Positions 33,488-44,800 of a stretch of DNA of 64,000 nt are shown one piece after another; position 1 is the stretch's first letter; every line of letters begins with the position of its first letter. The position numbers and the translations under genes were made by a program. A model generated the notes under the pieces. The model made no database searches. It was given only the letters and a program-made list of their open reading frames with translations, and had not been told where the DNA came from. The stretch comes from Emiliania huxleyi CCMP1516. Lineage: Eukaryota > Haptophyta > Isochrysidales > Noelaerhabdaceae. The stretch spans positions 2,474,873 through 2,538,872 of the forward strand of contig NW_005202428.1 of NCBI RefSeq assembly GCF_000372725.1, given 5' to 3'.

Positions 33488-34209
33488 CTAATCCTTCTTC
33501 CCCATCGCGGCTGATTGCGCAGCGGACATAGCAGCCCCGCCTGCGTCCTTCACCTTGTCCATGACGCCGCCGAGGCTGTCGTCGATGGCCGCCTGATAAG
33601 GGAAGCAGGTGCAGGTGGAGAAGGCGCGATGAGAAGACTACACACGCTGTCGGGGCGGTATCTCCGCCCTCGTCTCTCTATGCATCGACCTGGTGCTTGA
33701 GCAGGATTGGCCGCAGCATCTTGTAGACCAGCTGTGCGGGCAATGGGCCATGAGATGACGCGTGCACGGTATGCAGTCGTACGTGGTTGCACCCCGGAGT
33801 GCGGGGGGGGGGCTTGCGCTTGTGCTTTGGAGGTGTGCATGCAGCCGTACCTTTGCTCCGCCGAGAGCCAGGAAGACGACGGCTCCGAGCTTGATCTCGT
33901 TGTAGAAGGGGATGATGAATAGGACCTGCCGAGGGTCAGCGCGAAATATGGCTGAGATGAGGCTAGAGGTCAGCCGACACGGCAAGATCCAACTCCACAA
34001 AGGGCAAGACCCACGTAGTCAGCGATGGACTCGATGAAAGCCAGGAGCGAGTACACAAACCAGAAAGTCAGCCATTTGGTGTCGTCGTCGCCCGCCTCGG
34101 ACTCGAGCGCCTTGAAGGAGAGGTAGCCGCAGACGAGGAGAATGGCGTTGGTGATGAGGCCGCAGAACGGGATCATGCTGGCTCGTGGCAGGCGCTCGGC
34201 GAGTACCAC
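33488..34209 (-). CDS. REEP/HVA22/Yop1-family ER-shaping protein (block A)
   Basis: Four exons. Exon 1 from Met 34209 ([20 protein letters not shown]) has [20 protein letters not shown] and [15 protein letters not shown]. Exon 2 has [20 protein letters not shown]. Exon 3 has [14 protein letters not shown]. Exon 4 is [20 protein letters not shown], ending MGKKD. These are the TB2/DP1/HVA22 signatures (DDTxWLTYW, PFYxxIKL, LRPxLxxH). The hairpin helices insert in ER membranes and bend them into tubules. The copy at 52318-53039 looks the same. Confidence 0.87.
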
Positions 34210-35030
34210 CAGCGGCCGCGTAAAAACAGCTTGCGAATGCGGCCGTCCAATTTTAGTGTTTTTCAGGTTTTCATCATCACGTTAGTGCACCATTACTCAT
34301 CTGGCTCTGAACGACTGCCAAAGGTGAGGTAGGAGTCCACGGTGCTCCCCCCATCTAGCACAGCATCTTGGTAGCTGTGCCTGTGCCCTGTGGCGCGAAC
34401 AGACAGCTTCGTTCATTCAGCTTTTCTCGCCCGCCGTCTGCTGAGGGCGAGGCGCCGAGCTACGGTTCCAACGCTGCAGCACTCTCTCTCTATTCACAGT
34501 AGAGATGGCGACGCGTCCTTACGCGCGCGTCCTCCGTCCCCACCTAGCACCTTGCTCTCTGCTTCAACGTGCTGCCATGGAGCCAGCGCGCCTCGCGCCA
34601 TGATTCAATCCGGATACAGCGCTCAGCAGGAGTCGGACGACCTTCGACGGCTCTGTATATGGTCTAAATGGAATATGGAAAGCGGGATAACCTTTCTACA
34701 TATACCTATAGTGCATAGACAGAGAGCGCGTGAGCCGTCGGGGCTGGGTGTGGGTAGCCTGTTCTGTAGATCTAAACTGTGTATATGTCACATGATGTAT
34801 GTCGAGTGCAGAGTGAGTATTTTTGGGGTTCATTCGTTTTCGTTAACGTTCTTTTTGTGCATTGTGGCCATTTCGGTTTTCGCATTCGTGTGAATTTCAA
34901 TTTTGAAATCGACCGTTTCAAATCTCGAATAATCTCGTGGCAAGACGAGAGATCACAGGCACATGAGACCTTCGGTCGTGCCTCACAGACGCCCAAAACG
35001 CGGCCGCGGTGTCCACCCGTCCTCATCCGT
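34210..35030. other. Intergenic, no gene seen (block A)
   Basis: Sequence between the REEP start and the thioredoxin-fold gene's 3' end. It includes AT-richer stretches (34640-34940) but no convincing exon. The duplicate differs by small indels near 34700 and 34813. Confidence 0.45.
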
Positions 35031-35876
35031 TCATGAAGAGCCCACCGAAGCGCCGCCGCGGGAGTACCGCCCCCGCAGATACTCGACAATGTCGGCGCTC
35101 TCGGCCAGCTGCACGCCGCTATTTGGGTCGAGCAAGAAGGGGCATTGGCTCGACCCGCCCGTGAGTATTTTGAGCTCCTCGCGGCGCGGGCTGCCCTTGC
35201 CGGCGGAGCGGAGCTCGTACGGCAGGTCGAGCTCGCAGAGCACCTGAAGGAGAAGGGAGTGGGATGCTACCAGCTGCGGGGAGAGGGCGGCGGTGGGGCA
35301 GCGTGCGGCCCGCGCCTCTCTCACAAGGCGGCAAAATTGGTTGCCCTCGTACGAGTAGAGGACGAGCGGCCGGTCGGGCGGGGCCGGCAGAGCAGACTTG
35401 TCGACCAGCCCCCCGCGGCCGAGGCGCAGCGCAGAGGCGACGAAGCCGGTGCCGACGCCCGGCACGTCCACGGTTGCGCCGTACTTTGCAATCAGGTGGC
35501 GGCAGATTTCTTCCGACTCAAAGAGCCGAGTATCGCCGTCGAGGAGGAAGGGCACCTGCACATTACTCCCGGCGGCGGCGGCGTACTCGGCGAGAGCGTC
35601 GCGGGAGCGAGAGCCGCGCGCGGACGGGACGAGGTTGACGACCATATCGAGCTCGGTTGCAACCTCTCGCACACGTCGGCAGAAGGGGCAGCCCTCCATG
35701 TCGTACAGCGTCGGCGGCGCTTGGTCTGTCTGGCCGCCGCGGCTGCCCTCAGTGACCGTCACACCTCGAGGCAGGCGTGCAATGGAGGCAAACCCGCTGG
35801 TGAGGGTGTCGAGAGGCGTGAGGTTCGGCACAAGGGCGGCAACAGCCGCAAAGGCAAAGGCTGGTGAGGGTGTCAT
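35031..35876 (-). CDS. Tandem thioredoxin/GST-N-domain protein, CPFC form (block A)
   Basis: Met 35876 (MTPSPAFAFAAVAALVPNLT) opens a signal-like leader. Two glutaredoxin/GST N-terminal domains follow. Domain 1: TLYDMEGCPFCRRVREVATE, VPFLLDGDTRLFESEEICRH. Domain 2: VLYSYEGNQFCRLV then, after an in-frame 50-60 bp intron, LCELDLPYELRSAGKGSPRR and CPFLLDPNSGVQLAESADIV. The layout matches plant chloroplast tandem-GST_N thioredoxin-like proteins of unknown substrate; the leader suggests plastid or secretory targeting. Domain 1 keeps CxxC; domain 2 has only one Cys. The block B copy reads CHFC. Confidence 0.82.
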   Translation of the reverse strand: MTPSPAFAFAAVAALVPNLTPLDTLTSGFASIARLPRGVTVTEGSRGGQTDQAPPTLYDMEGCPFCRRVREVATELDMVVNLVPSARGSRSRDALAEYAAAAGSNVQVPFLLDGDTRLFESEEICRHLIAKYGATVDVPGVGTGFVASALRLGRGGLVDKSALPAPPDRPLVLYSYEGNQFCRLVREARAARCPTAALSPQLVASHSLLLQVLCELDLPYELRSAGKGSPRREELKILTGGSSQCPFLLDPNSGVQLAESADIVEYLRGRYSRGGASVGSS

Positions 35877-35898
35877 TGCACGTCTGCTATGGCAGGCA

Positions 35899-36072
35899 GG
35901 GTTCGGACTTTTTGCGGGGTATGGTATGTGCAAGAGCCGAGACAATTTCCCCCCCGCCTGATGACAGACCTACTTGGGGGTATGGTAGGGCTAGTCTTGG
36001 GCGGTCGGGACCAATGATCCCCTCTTTGGGCCGCGAGGCTACCATACCATACCCCGGAAAAAGTTGGAACCC
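35899..36072. mobile_element. Small MITE-like element with 30-bp inverted ends (block A)
   Basis: Left end GGGTTCGGACTTTTTGCGGG, continuing GTATGGTATG; right end is its complement with two or three mismatches (CATACCATACCCCGGAAAAA, then GTTGGAACCC). Length 174 bp, no ORF. It lies 23 bp upstream of the thioredoxin-fold gene's start, so it forms part of its promoter. Same element in block B at 54766-54935. A target duplication is not evident. Confidence 0.65.
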
Positions 36073-36140
36073 GGTGCGGGAGAGAAGAAGAAGAATTCTA
36101 GGTCCCAAAGAATTGCAGAACAGCTGAGTCGACTCCCATC

Positions 36141-36262
36141 CTCCCATCCCTCCCTGGGTTCTCTGTTTTCTTTCTTCCCCCCCTCCCTTGGGTTCGCTGT
36201 TTTCTTTCTTGTATCCCTCCCTTGGGTTTTCTCTTCTCTTCTCTTCTCTTTCTTTCTTTAAA
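36141..36262. repeat. Pyrimidine-rich tandem repeat, about 34-bp unit x3
   Basis: Degenerate units of CTCCCTTGGGTTCTCTGTTT followed by TCTTTCTT. A single further unit-like stretch appears within the replaced segment of block B (about 55295-55345). Confidence 0.7.
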
Positions 36263-36287
36263 GGCTGAGTCGTCCCAAATCAGCAGT

Positions 36288-37121
36288 TCACCCTCGGGTA
36301 TATGTTCGTAAGAACCACATACACTGAAAATCCTGCTCGCTGCAGGTGGAGCCCGCGCCGCTCTTATCGCAGAAGCCGAAGAGCTCCTCGCAGCGCTCGC
36401 GGCGTGGCAGTCCGAGGCCGCTCCGAGCGCATGCGCGCTCCACCGCGCGGAGCGTCTCTTCGATGTTCAACATCTGATCCCCGTCCGCGTCGTCCGCCGC
36501 GAACTCAGCGGCCGCGATGCGCCGCCTCTCGTCTGGATTTGCCAGCAGCGCCCGCGCCCATTCGACGCCTGTCTGGTCGGCAAAGCCACCTCTGCCCTCA
36601 TCGTCAAGGGAGGAGAAGCGGTTTGGGGACTCGACGGCGGGGGATTCAGGCGCATCTCTGCTCTTGACTGGACGGCGCGGCACCATCCAGCCCGGCTGAA
36701 GCTCTGGCCCTGTCTGCAGCAGCCGAGGCGGCGGCGGCGGCGGCAGCGACTGCTTCTCCACTGTCGCCGTCGGCGGCGCTTCGAGGTCTATCGCAGTAGA
36801 GTCACCGGGCATAGGTGCTCCTCGTGCTGCCGCGCCGCCCGTCTCACCCGACGCCGCTTCACCCTGGCCCCCGGAGAGTGACTCTCCGAGAAAGCAGCCG
36901 TTCCAACGGCAGACGAGGATGAAGAGGAGGAAAAGCCCGTGGTACAGCACTTCGACGCGGTCGCCGAGGCTCAGTTTGAGACGTAGCGCGGCAAGGGACA
37001 GAAGGAGCGCAGCCGCCATAGGCCAGCTGCCGCCGCGGCAGAGAGATGCCATGGCAATTGAGCGACGAGGCCGACGGTTTTGGTTGATCGCGAAAACGGA
37101 CGTAAGTACCGCTCGTTTCAT
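36288..37121 (-). CDS. Membrane-anchored EF-hand protein (block A)
   Basis: Met 37121 (MKRAVLTSVF) or Met 37052 (MASLCRGGSWPMAAALLLSL). Two close hydrophobic segments (AAALLLSLAALRL, LYHGLFLLFILVCRW) are followed by an Ala/Pro-rich linker. The C-terminal half has WARALLANPDERRRIAAAEF and a canonical EF-hand loop DADGDQMLNIEE, then a degenerate second hand (FGFCDKSGAGSTCSEQDF). It probably binds one calcium ion near a membrane. An uninterrupted open frame runs farther upstream, but only because the retrotransposon lies next to it. In block B the EF-hand half is replaced. Confidence 0.65.
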   Translation of the reverse strand: MKRAVLTSVFAINQNRRPRRSIAMASLCRGGSWPMAAALLLSLAALRLKLSLGDRVEVLYHGLFLLFILVCRWNGCFLGESLSGGQGEAASGETGGAAARGAPMPGDSTAIDLEAPPTATVEKQSLPPPPPPRLLQTGPELQPGWMVPRRPVKSRDAPESPAVESPNRFSSLDDEGRGGFADQTGVEWARALLANPDERRRIAAAEFAADDADGDQMLNIEETLRAVERACARSGLGLPRRERCEELFGFCDKSGAGSTCSEQDFQCMWFLRTYTRG

Positions 37122-37280
37122 GGGCCGGCGGTACGTCAATGAATAATAAAGAATTAACGGTAAAGAATTAACGGCTACGTGCGGCTGCGGCTGCGAGAGG
37201 GGCTGCCGTCGATGACTAGCCACACCACCTCCTCCGGCAAGTCCTTTCGCCGCCAAAGCGCGTACGTACCGACCGGTATT

Positions 37281-37527
37281 ATGACGATCGGCCGTCGATC
37301 CCGAAGGGTCGTCGGTTGAGCTAGGGAGCCTGGCGATGGACGCCACCGCGACCCCTCGTGGCATCTCTCTCGCCGTCGGCGAGCCGGGGGCTCGCAGACG
37401 GCCGACTTTCTATATAACCAGTAGGACAGCCGTGAGTGTGAATCGGATAAGGAGTTTGCGTCCGTCCACCGTCTTCGTGGACGTCTGTCCTCGTGACACC
37501 CACACCCCACACGGCCTGTTTTGCTTC
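37281..37527 (+). repeat. Split direct repeat A1 of the DIRS/PAT-like element
   Basis: 247 bp, matching A2 at 46759-47005. Contains a TATA-type box (TTTCTATATAACC, about 37406-37418) suited to starting the genomic transcript. Confidence 0.95.
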
Positions 37528-37591
37528 TGTCGTACCGGTATCAGCCTCTCGTTAGAGCATCCGGGACGATCTTGCCATATCCATACCGCAC

Positions 37592-38773
37592 GTGCCGGCT
37601 GCGCTCAGGGCTGCAGCAGCGCCGCTCAGGGCCACGCCGTCGCCAGGAGAGGCGGGCGGCCCGACAGGCAGCGCTTCCGGCATGGTTCTGGCAGAGGTTT
37701 CGCCGTCCGGGGACGGCGGGGTGGCCGTGGGGACGGACGCGGACGCGGAGAAGATCGAGAAGTTGCTGCGATCGGAGCGGGGCGGGACGCGTCTGACAGC
37801 TGTCGGCATTGTCGACGAGAAGATTGGTGACGTCGCTTTTGAGCTGGCAGAAGACATCCCGTTCGCGGCGCTGGAGCAGCGCCTCCTCCACCCTGATGGG
37901 TGGGAGGCGCTGGCGGGGACGCTGCTCGGGGAGCCCAGCGCGCGGGCTGGCTACCTCATCAAGAGGGACCTCCTCAAGACCTGGTGGCAGGATGCGACAC
38001 CTGAGCAGCCTCCCACCAAGGCGGGCGCACCGACGCGCTCGGCGGGCGCCTCAGTAGTGGCGAGCTCGCAGCCGGCCGCGAAACCGGCGGCGATTCTGAG
38101 TGCCAAGTACGCCACCGAGCTCGAGGGGCAGGGACTCGACGAGCCGGGTGCGCTCGCCCTTAGCATTACCCTAGAAATCGGAGGGGTAGTGTCGGCAGAG
38201 GAGGCGTTGGCACTGGACGGGGCAAAGTACGGCACGTCGCCTGGCCTGGTCAGCAAGGTACGGAAGATGCGGGAGGATGGAGCAAGCCTTTGCCAGGCCC
38301 TCAAAGGCGGACGCCGCGCAGTGCTCGAGCACTGCCGCCGTCTGGAGCAGGACTACATTGAACGGGGCATGCAGACAGAGGCCTCGCTGATGCTCAGCCT
38401 GCGGTCTGGACTCATGGAGTTCAATGACGAGAAGATCCTCCTCACCTACTTCCAGCGGTACCTCCGCAAGTACTCCGGGCGCGGCCTACCGAGCCTGCCC
38501 GTCGACAAGGAGCTCCGCGACGACGTCTTCCGCGAGCAGGAGAAGTCTACGGAGTCGCTCAAGAAGGAGATCGAGGACATCGGGAAGCGGCTCGCCAAGG
38601 CGGAGGCGGTGGCGGCAGAGGCCAAGGCCAAGGCGGCGGCGGCCGAGGAGGCGGCGAAGCGGACGGGCAAGTCCAACGTCAAGACCTGCTACTGGTGCGG
38701 CGAGGAGGGGCACGTCAAGCCTGATTGCCCCGTCTTCAAAGCCGATTTGCCGAAGGTCAAGAAGGGCAACTGA
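37592..38773 (+). CDS. Gag-like protein of the DIRS/PAT-like element
   Basis: 393 residues. An Ala/Gly-rich N-terminus is followed by a helical middle (FELAEDIPFAALEQRLLHPD, LMEFNDEKILLTYFQRYLRK), an Ala/Lys/Glu coiled coil (residues about 315-362) and one CCHC zinc knuckle (CYWCGEEGHVKPDC, residues 366-379). This is the usual nucleic-acid-binding end of retrotransposon Gag. The frame looks intact. Confidence 0.85.
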   Translation: MPAALRAAAAPLRATPSPGEAGGPTGSASGMVLAEVSPSGDGGVAVGTDADAEKIEKLLRSERGGTRLTAVGIVDEKIGDVAFELAEDIPFAALEQRLLHPDGWEALAGTLLGEPSARAGYLIKRDLLKTWWQDATPEQPPTKAGAPTRSAGASVVASSQPAAKPAAILSAKYATELEGQGLDEPGALALSITLEIGGVVSAEEALALDGAKYGTSPGLVSKVRKMREDGASLCQALKGGRRAVLEHCRRLEQDYIERGMQTEASLMLSLRSGLMEFNDEKILLTYFQRYLRKYSGRGLPSLPVDKELRDDVFREQEKSTESLKKEIEDIGKRLAKAEAVAAEAKAKAAAAEEAAKRTGKSNVKTCYWCGEEGHVKPDCPVFKADLPKVKKGN

Positions 38774-38872
38774 TGCCCTCGGGGCCTAGCCCCGCCGACC
38801 TGCCTCGCTCGCACCGCGTGACCCTCACGCACCGCGGGCGGGGCTCGGGACGGTGAGGCGCCCCACCGCGCC

Positions 38873-41800
38873 GTGGCTGCCCGGGCTTATGAAGAGAGAG
38901 CCGACGCCCGTAACAGGGTGGCTCCTTCTCTGATCCCCGCCCGGGCAGCCCGGCGTTTTTCTGTGTTTCCACCTCACAGAGGTGGTGGCGCCTCTCCTCC
39001 CCCACACCAGGGCGAGGCAGGCGTCTCCTCCCCTGGTTGTGGTCGTGTGTTTGGTGCGTCGTCTGTGGTAGTCGTTCGTCCCAGTGACAGAGTTTTGGAG
39101 TCAGCGCTGAGTCCGGTTGTCTCAACTCGTACTGTGGACGATGGTCCGGCCCCGGCGGAAGCCGAGGGCGAGGAGGAGAATCGGCGGGCGAATATCGACT
39201 GGGCGGGCTGCCCAGCCATCGCCGACTCGGCCCCGCCGAAACGGCCAGCCCTCTCTCAGCTCGTTTTGGGATGCAGTCAGCTCCACGCACCTCGAGGCGT
39301 CGCGAGCCGGCCACCGGCCGCGCCGCCCCCCAGCGGTGTGGCGGGCATCTCAGCCACGAGTGGCGAGCGGGCAGACGAGGAGGCAATCGGCGACGGCGGG
39401 AGCCGCCGCCTTCAAGAGCAGAGCGCGTGGGCCGGGATCGGCCTCGCCGCCGACGAGAGAGCCGTGGCAGCTGCTGGGCTCATTTTGTCGCAGTGGCGGC
39501 GCTCGGTGACGCTCCGGACGGAGCGGGTTGGTGCGCTCCGGACGGAGCGTGGGGGAGCCGGACGGCTCCTGGATCGGGCAGCCGGACGGCTGCCAGGTGA
39601 CTGCGCGCTGGCCGGGATCGGCCTCGCCGCCGACGAGAGAGCCGTGGCTGCCGCTGGGCTCATCCGTTCCCGGTGGCAGCGCTGGGTGTTGCTCCGGACG
39701 GAGCGAGCTGAGGCGCTCCGGACGGGGCGTGGGGGAGCCGGACGGCTCCCAAATCGGGCAGCCGGACGGCTGCCAGGTGACTGCGCGCTGGCCGGGATCG
39801 GCCTCGCCGCCGACGAGAGAGCCGTAGCAGCCGCTGGGCTCATCCGTTCCCGGTGGCAGCGCTGGATGACGCTCCGAACGGAGCGAGCTGAGGCGCTCCG
39901 GACGGGGCGGGGGGGAGCCGGACGGCTCCCAGATCGGGCAGCCGGACGGCCGCCAGGCGACTCCATGAGTGCGGAAGCGTGGGCCAGAGGCGGCGCGAGC
40001 TTCGCCGACGTCGACCGACCAGAGCTGGACAGCGTGGTGCGCGCTCGCGCCGCCGGGCTCCTGCAACGACGCTGGAGGAGCAGAGGGCCGCCCGGGACCG
40101 GGCGGGCGCCCGGGATCGGTTGCGGCAGGGAGCGCCCCCTCGCGGAGCCGCTCCCGACATGGGTGACTCGCCTCGTCGTCTCCGCCCAACGTCGATGGCG
40201 GCGAGGCCGCCTCACGAGCATCGAGGTCGGCTGGGATCGACGGCGAGCCCACGCGCTCGGCGCTCTCGAGGCGCATGTGCGCTTCATGCAGCACGTCGTA
40301 CGATCCTCCATCCGCCTCGGCCGATGGCGGCGCGGCGGCATGAGAGGAGTCCCCCTCGCGCTTCGTTGGTTGCGTCGTGAACGTCCGCCGTCGTGTGGTG
40401 GAGGGCGCAACCTTGCCTCGGACGAGGATTTTGCGGCTCAGCGTGCCCTCGCCGAAGAGTGGATGGGCTGGTACGACAACTATGTCGCCATCCTCAGGCG
40501 GCTTCAGTCGGGCGAGACCCCGGGCATTCTCGAGCTCTTCTGCGGCAGCGGCGGCGGCAGCGAAGGCACGAGGAGGTCTGGTGGACGCAGCCACGGTGTC
40601 GACCTCTACGACATGCCCGAGTACATCGACAGATTCGGGCCGGAGGCCTTCACGCGGGGCGACGCGATCGACCACGCTCTCATCGGCTTCTTGCGGCACC
40701 AACACCGGGCTCTAGCTGCGTTCGCCTCCCCCCCGTGCAAGGAGTATAGCACGGCGAGGGACGCGCGAACGCCGGCGAAGCAGCCCGGGCTCATCGACCA
40801 CACTCGGGACATGCTGCGCGGGCAGTTCAAGTACTGGTCTATCGAGAACGTGGCCGGGGCGCGCAAGGCCATGAAGGACGCGGTCGAGCTGCGAGGCTCC
40901 CTCTTCGGTCTCAAAGTGGCAAGGCCTCGGCTCTTCGAGTCGAGCTTCGAGCTGGTCGTCGACAGAGCCGTCGCCGAGCCCGCCGCACGGCTCGCCAAGC
41001 GGTGCTGCCTCGGGCAGCGGCGCAGGTGGCGCAGAAGGGACTCGTTCGGCCGGCCCGTGGGGCCGTGCTGCGGGGGCAACATATTCTCGCCCCTAGGGGA
41101 GCATCCGATGCGGTGCTCGGTCGAGCAGTGCGCAGACGCGATGGGGATCGACGTGGGGCACATGTCGTACCCGCGGCTCGCTCAGTCCATCCCTCCCGAC
41201 TACAACCGGCTCCGCTACGCGCAGTGCTGCGCTGCGATAGCCAAGGATCGGTTCGGCGTGCCCTTCATCTCCTTCGACGAGATGCGACGGCGGCCCGCTT
41301 GGGCAAAACGTGAGATCGCCCGCTGGCTCCGTGGCGCCGGCGACGCCGAGCCTGCCGCTGCTCTCGAGTGGCAGGGTAGGGCGGCGGCGCCGGAGCGCGC
41401 AGAGGCGCCTCAGACGGCACCGGCTGGAGCCGGCTGCGACGGTGAGCGGACATTCACAGACGAGGAGCTCGTCTTCCGCGAGCTCTTCTACTCATATGTC
41501 GGCGGCTTCGACCAGCAGCGCGTTGACGGCGAGGTCAAGGCGGGCTGGCTCGACGAGCTGCTGCCGAATCGACGTCTCGATCGGCTCGAGGCGGGCTCTC
41601 TCACCGGGCACAACACGTACCTGGACGTGCCCGGCCCGGAGCTGGAGGCGGCGTGGCCGGCCATCGAGGCCGCGCTGGCCGCCCCGGCCACCTCGGTCGT
41701 GGTGAGAGTCGACCGCGACGTCGCCGAGCGATGGCGAGAGCGGGGCTTCTCTCCCCCCGACGTGCCGGCGAGTTACTGGCGGGGCGGCGCTCCCTCGCCG

Positions 41801-44800
41801 GGTCTCGCCTCTCGCCCGGCCCTGGTCGCGGGCGGTCGCCTGTGGGCGAGCCGGGAGAGCCGTCTCGACCACTCTGAGGCTCGCGAGTACATGGACTGGC
41901 GGGATCAGACGGGCTGGAAGCCAGACGCTCTGGAGAAGGCGGCTGCCACCTACCGTCCTCTCCCACACGCGCCCGAGGCGTGGGCTCACGCCGCTAGGGC
42001 CGGGTCGGGCGACCTCGGAGCTGCCGAGATGGCCAGGTATCCGGTGATGAGGGAGGAGGTCCGGTTAGCCATGACTGAGGGGGTCAGCGTCTCGACCGAG
42101 GCCGAGCTGGGCAGGTACGAGGTCGCGCAGTACCCCTTCTCCTCCCTCCAGGCCGAGTCGCAGTGCGGCAGGGAGGTGGACCGGGCTCTGTTGGCCGGCC
42201 ATCTCGAGCCCGTCCCTCTCTCGGAGTACGACCAGGTGCGCTGCGTGCATCCCTGGACCATCGTGGACCAGGGCGGCGGCAAACATCGAGCGTGTCAGTC
42301 GTACGACGTCGGCCTCAACCGAGTGACGAGGACGGCTCCGTTTGCCCTCCCTTCGGCTTGGAACGTGGACCGGCTGCTCGGCCCGGATTCGCACTTTGTC
42401 AAGCATGACTTGCGCGATGGGTTCTGGGGCGTGCGGATCAACCGCGCGTCTCGGAATCACTTTGTCCTGCGCCACCCTATCACGGGCATGCTTGTGCGCT
42501 GCACGAGCTTGCCGTTTGGCTGGGCGGACTCGCCGCGCATCTTCTGCGCCGTCACCGAGACCATCGCGGCTATGGTTCGGCGGCGCTGTGCGGGCCGCGG
42601 CGTGCACATTCTCGCGTACGTAGACGACTTTTTGATCGTGGGTGACTCCGAGGAGGCGGCGCGCTATGGCGGCGCCGTCTTCGAGGCGGTCTGCCAGGAG
42701 ATGGGCCTCGAGTGGGCGCCGCACAAGGCGCGAGGACCGTGCCGGTGCATCGAGTTCCTCGGGCTCCTCATCTGCAACTTCCCAGGCCGCCGATGCATCG
42801 CCCTGACCGAGGCGAGGCAGCAGAGGCTGCAGGGAATGATCACGGACTGGCTGTCGAGGCGCCGACTCGACGGGCGGCCGGCCGAGGCGGAGCCGGTCGA
42901 GTTGGCTCGCCTTCTCGGCCATATGGTCTTCGCCTCGCAGGTCATCCCCGGCGGGCGGACGTATATGCAGGGTACGCTCTCGCAGTTCCAGGGCCTCGAG
43001 GTCGACTGGAGACGTGGGAAGGTGCGGGTGGCGACGCCAGCGCCTGAGCGGCGTCGCCGTCCCGGCCCCACCCCTCGCTCTCCGTGGCGCCAGATCGAGC
43101 TGAGCGCGGACTTCTTCCGCGACCTCGAGTGGTGGTCGGCGATGCTGGCTCGGCGCAACTGCACCGATCTGGACCGGCGGCCTCGCGCCATCGCCGCTAT
43201 CACAGGTACCGACGCGAGCGACTGGGGCACAGGCCAGCTCGCCTGGCTCGACGGCCAACGTGCCGAGGTGCAGCTGCAGTTCAGCCCGGTCGAGCAGGCG
43301 TGGTCCATCAACGCTCGAGAGCTGTTCGGCATCCTCCGGGTCGTCCAGTTCTACGGCGAGCAGCTTCAGGGCAGCGCGGTGCTGGTCGAGGGCGACAACA
43401 CCGCCGCCATCGGCGCCGCGCAGAACCAGGCGTCGACGGCGGTGTCGATGCAGGAGACGCTGCGCCGGCTGCTCGAGACGGCGGAGAGGTGGGACATCGA
43501 GCTCCGCTTCGTCCACACGCCGGGCGTGCTCCTCCACCGGCCCGACCAAACCTCGAGAGGCGATCCCATCGAGGAGCCGCGGGTGCGGCTAGCGGCGGCG
43601 GAGTTCGCCGCCATCGAGCGCCTGACGGGACGTTTCACCGAGTTCGTGGGCGCCGAGAGGCGACACGCCGCCGCCGAGGTCGGGGCGCAGCACAAGTGCC
43701 CGGGTGGAGGCAGCCCCCAATCCCCAGGTGGTGAGGATGGGTGCGTCGGTGGCGGGCTGGCCGCCACAGTCGCGGGCGGCAAGCCGCCTCCCCACCTCTG
43801 GGTGCACCCCACGCACAGCACGGTGGGCTCCGCCCTGCGGCGTGTGGGGGAGCGACTTTCAGAGGCGGGCGGTCAGAGGATCAGTGGAGTCGTGGTGGTA
43901 CCGGACGCACCAAACGCAGGCTGGTCTCGGCTGCTTCGCCATTTTTCAATATTGGGACGCTATGCCGTCGATGATGGCCCTCAGACCCGGGGGGAGGGGG
44001 TAGTCGAGATGCAGCAGATGGGGAGATTCGTCAGCTGTCGAGTCCGGCGCCCGACGCTCATCCTGTCTTTTCCCCGGGCGTCAGGCGCGACGCCGGCGCT
44101 CCTCCCTTGCGGCCGGCCACAGGTCATGATGGCCGGCTCGTTCCTCTGGAGCCCTCCGGGGCCGAAGGCTAAGTCGACGGAGAGAGGCAACCTCGTCCAG
44201 GTCGCCTCCACCTTCGACCCGTCGGCGGTCGAGCCCGACCGCGGCGGATGGCCCATCGCAGTGGCCGAGCTCTTGGGCGTGCGCGGGAAGCTGCGTACCT
44301 TCGAGCTCCTGGACGGCAGCGCGCGCGGCGGGTGCAGCTACTATGACGGCTCGACTCGCTCGCCATGGGAGTACAACAGTTCGGACCTCGCCAACTACTG
44401 GCTCGTCAACGACTTCGTCACTCGGGAGGATCCCTCGGGCGCCGGGGTCGTAGGCCGCTTCTCCTTCGATTGGAAGGCGGCCGTGCAGCAGCTGGAGAGG
44501 TGGCGGGCGCAGAGCGCCACGGGCGGTGCCACCCCGCCGACCGACGGCGACGCCACGCTAGCCGAGGCGATTGGGGGCTTGCGGGTCGACGAGGGCGGCA
44601 ACTCTCCAGACGACGCCTTGAAGCTGGCTCGTGCCTCAGCGGACGAGGCAGCAGCGGCGCGGAGGCGCGTCGTGCCGAACGCCGCTCCAGCTGCCAGCTC
44701 GAAGGACCGAGAGCCGTCGGTCTCGGGCGCCGTCCAGCACTGCCAGAGCCGCGGCATGACATGCGCGGGCTGTGGAGTTGTGTTTGGGCTGGGCGCCAAG

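Noticed and set aside
32832-33491. Gly/Asp-rich plus-strand frame (also at 51662-52321)
   Set aside because: Mirror of the Pro-rich stalk of the type II membrane protein on the minus strand.
37121-37364. Upstream extension of the EF-hand reading frame into the retrotransposon
   Set aside because: The extension exists only because the element was inserted there; block B lacks it.
42065-43549. 494-codon antisense frame within the retrotransposon
   Set aside because: Mirror of the RT/RNase H coding sequence in high-GC DNA; no independent protein features.
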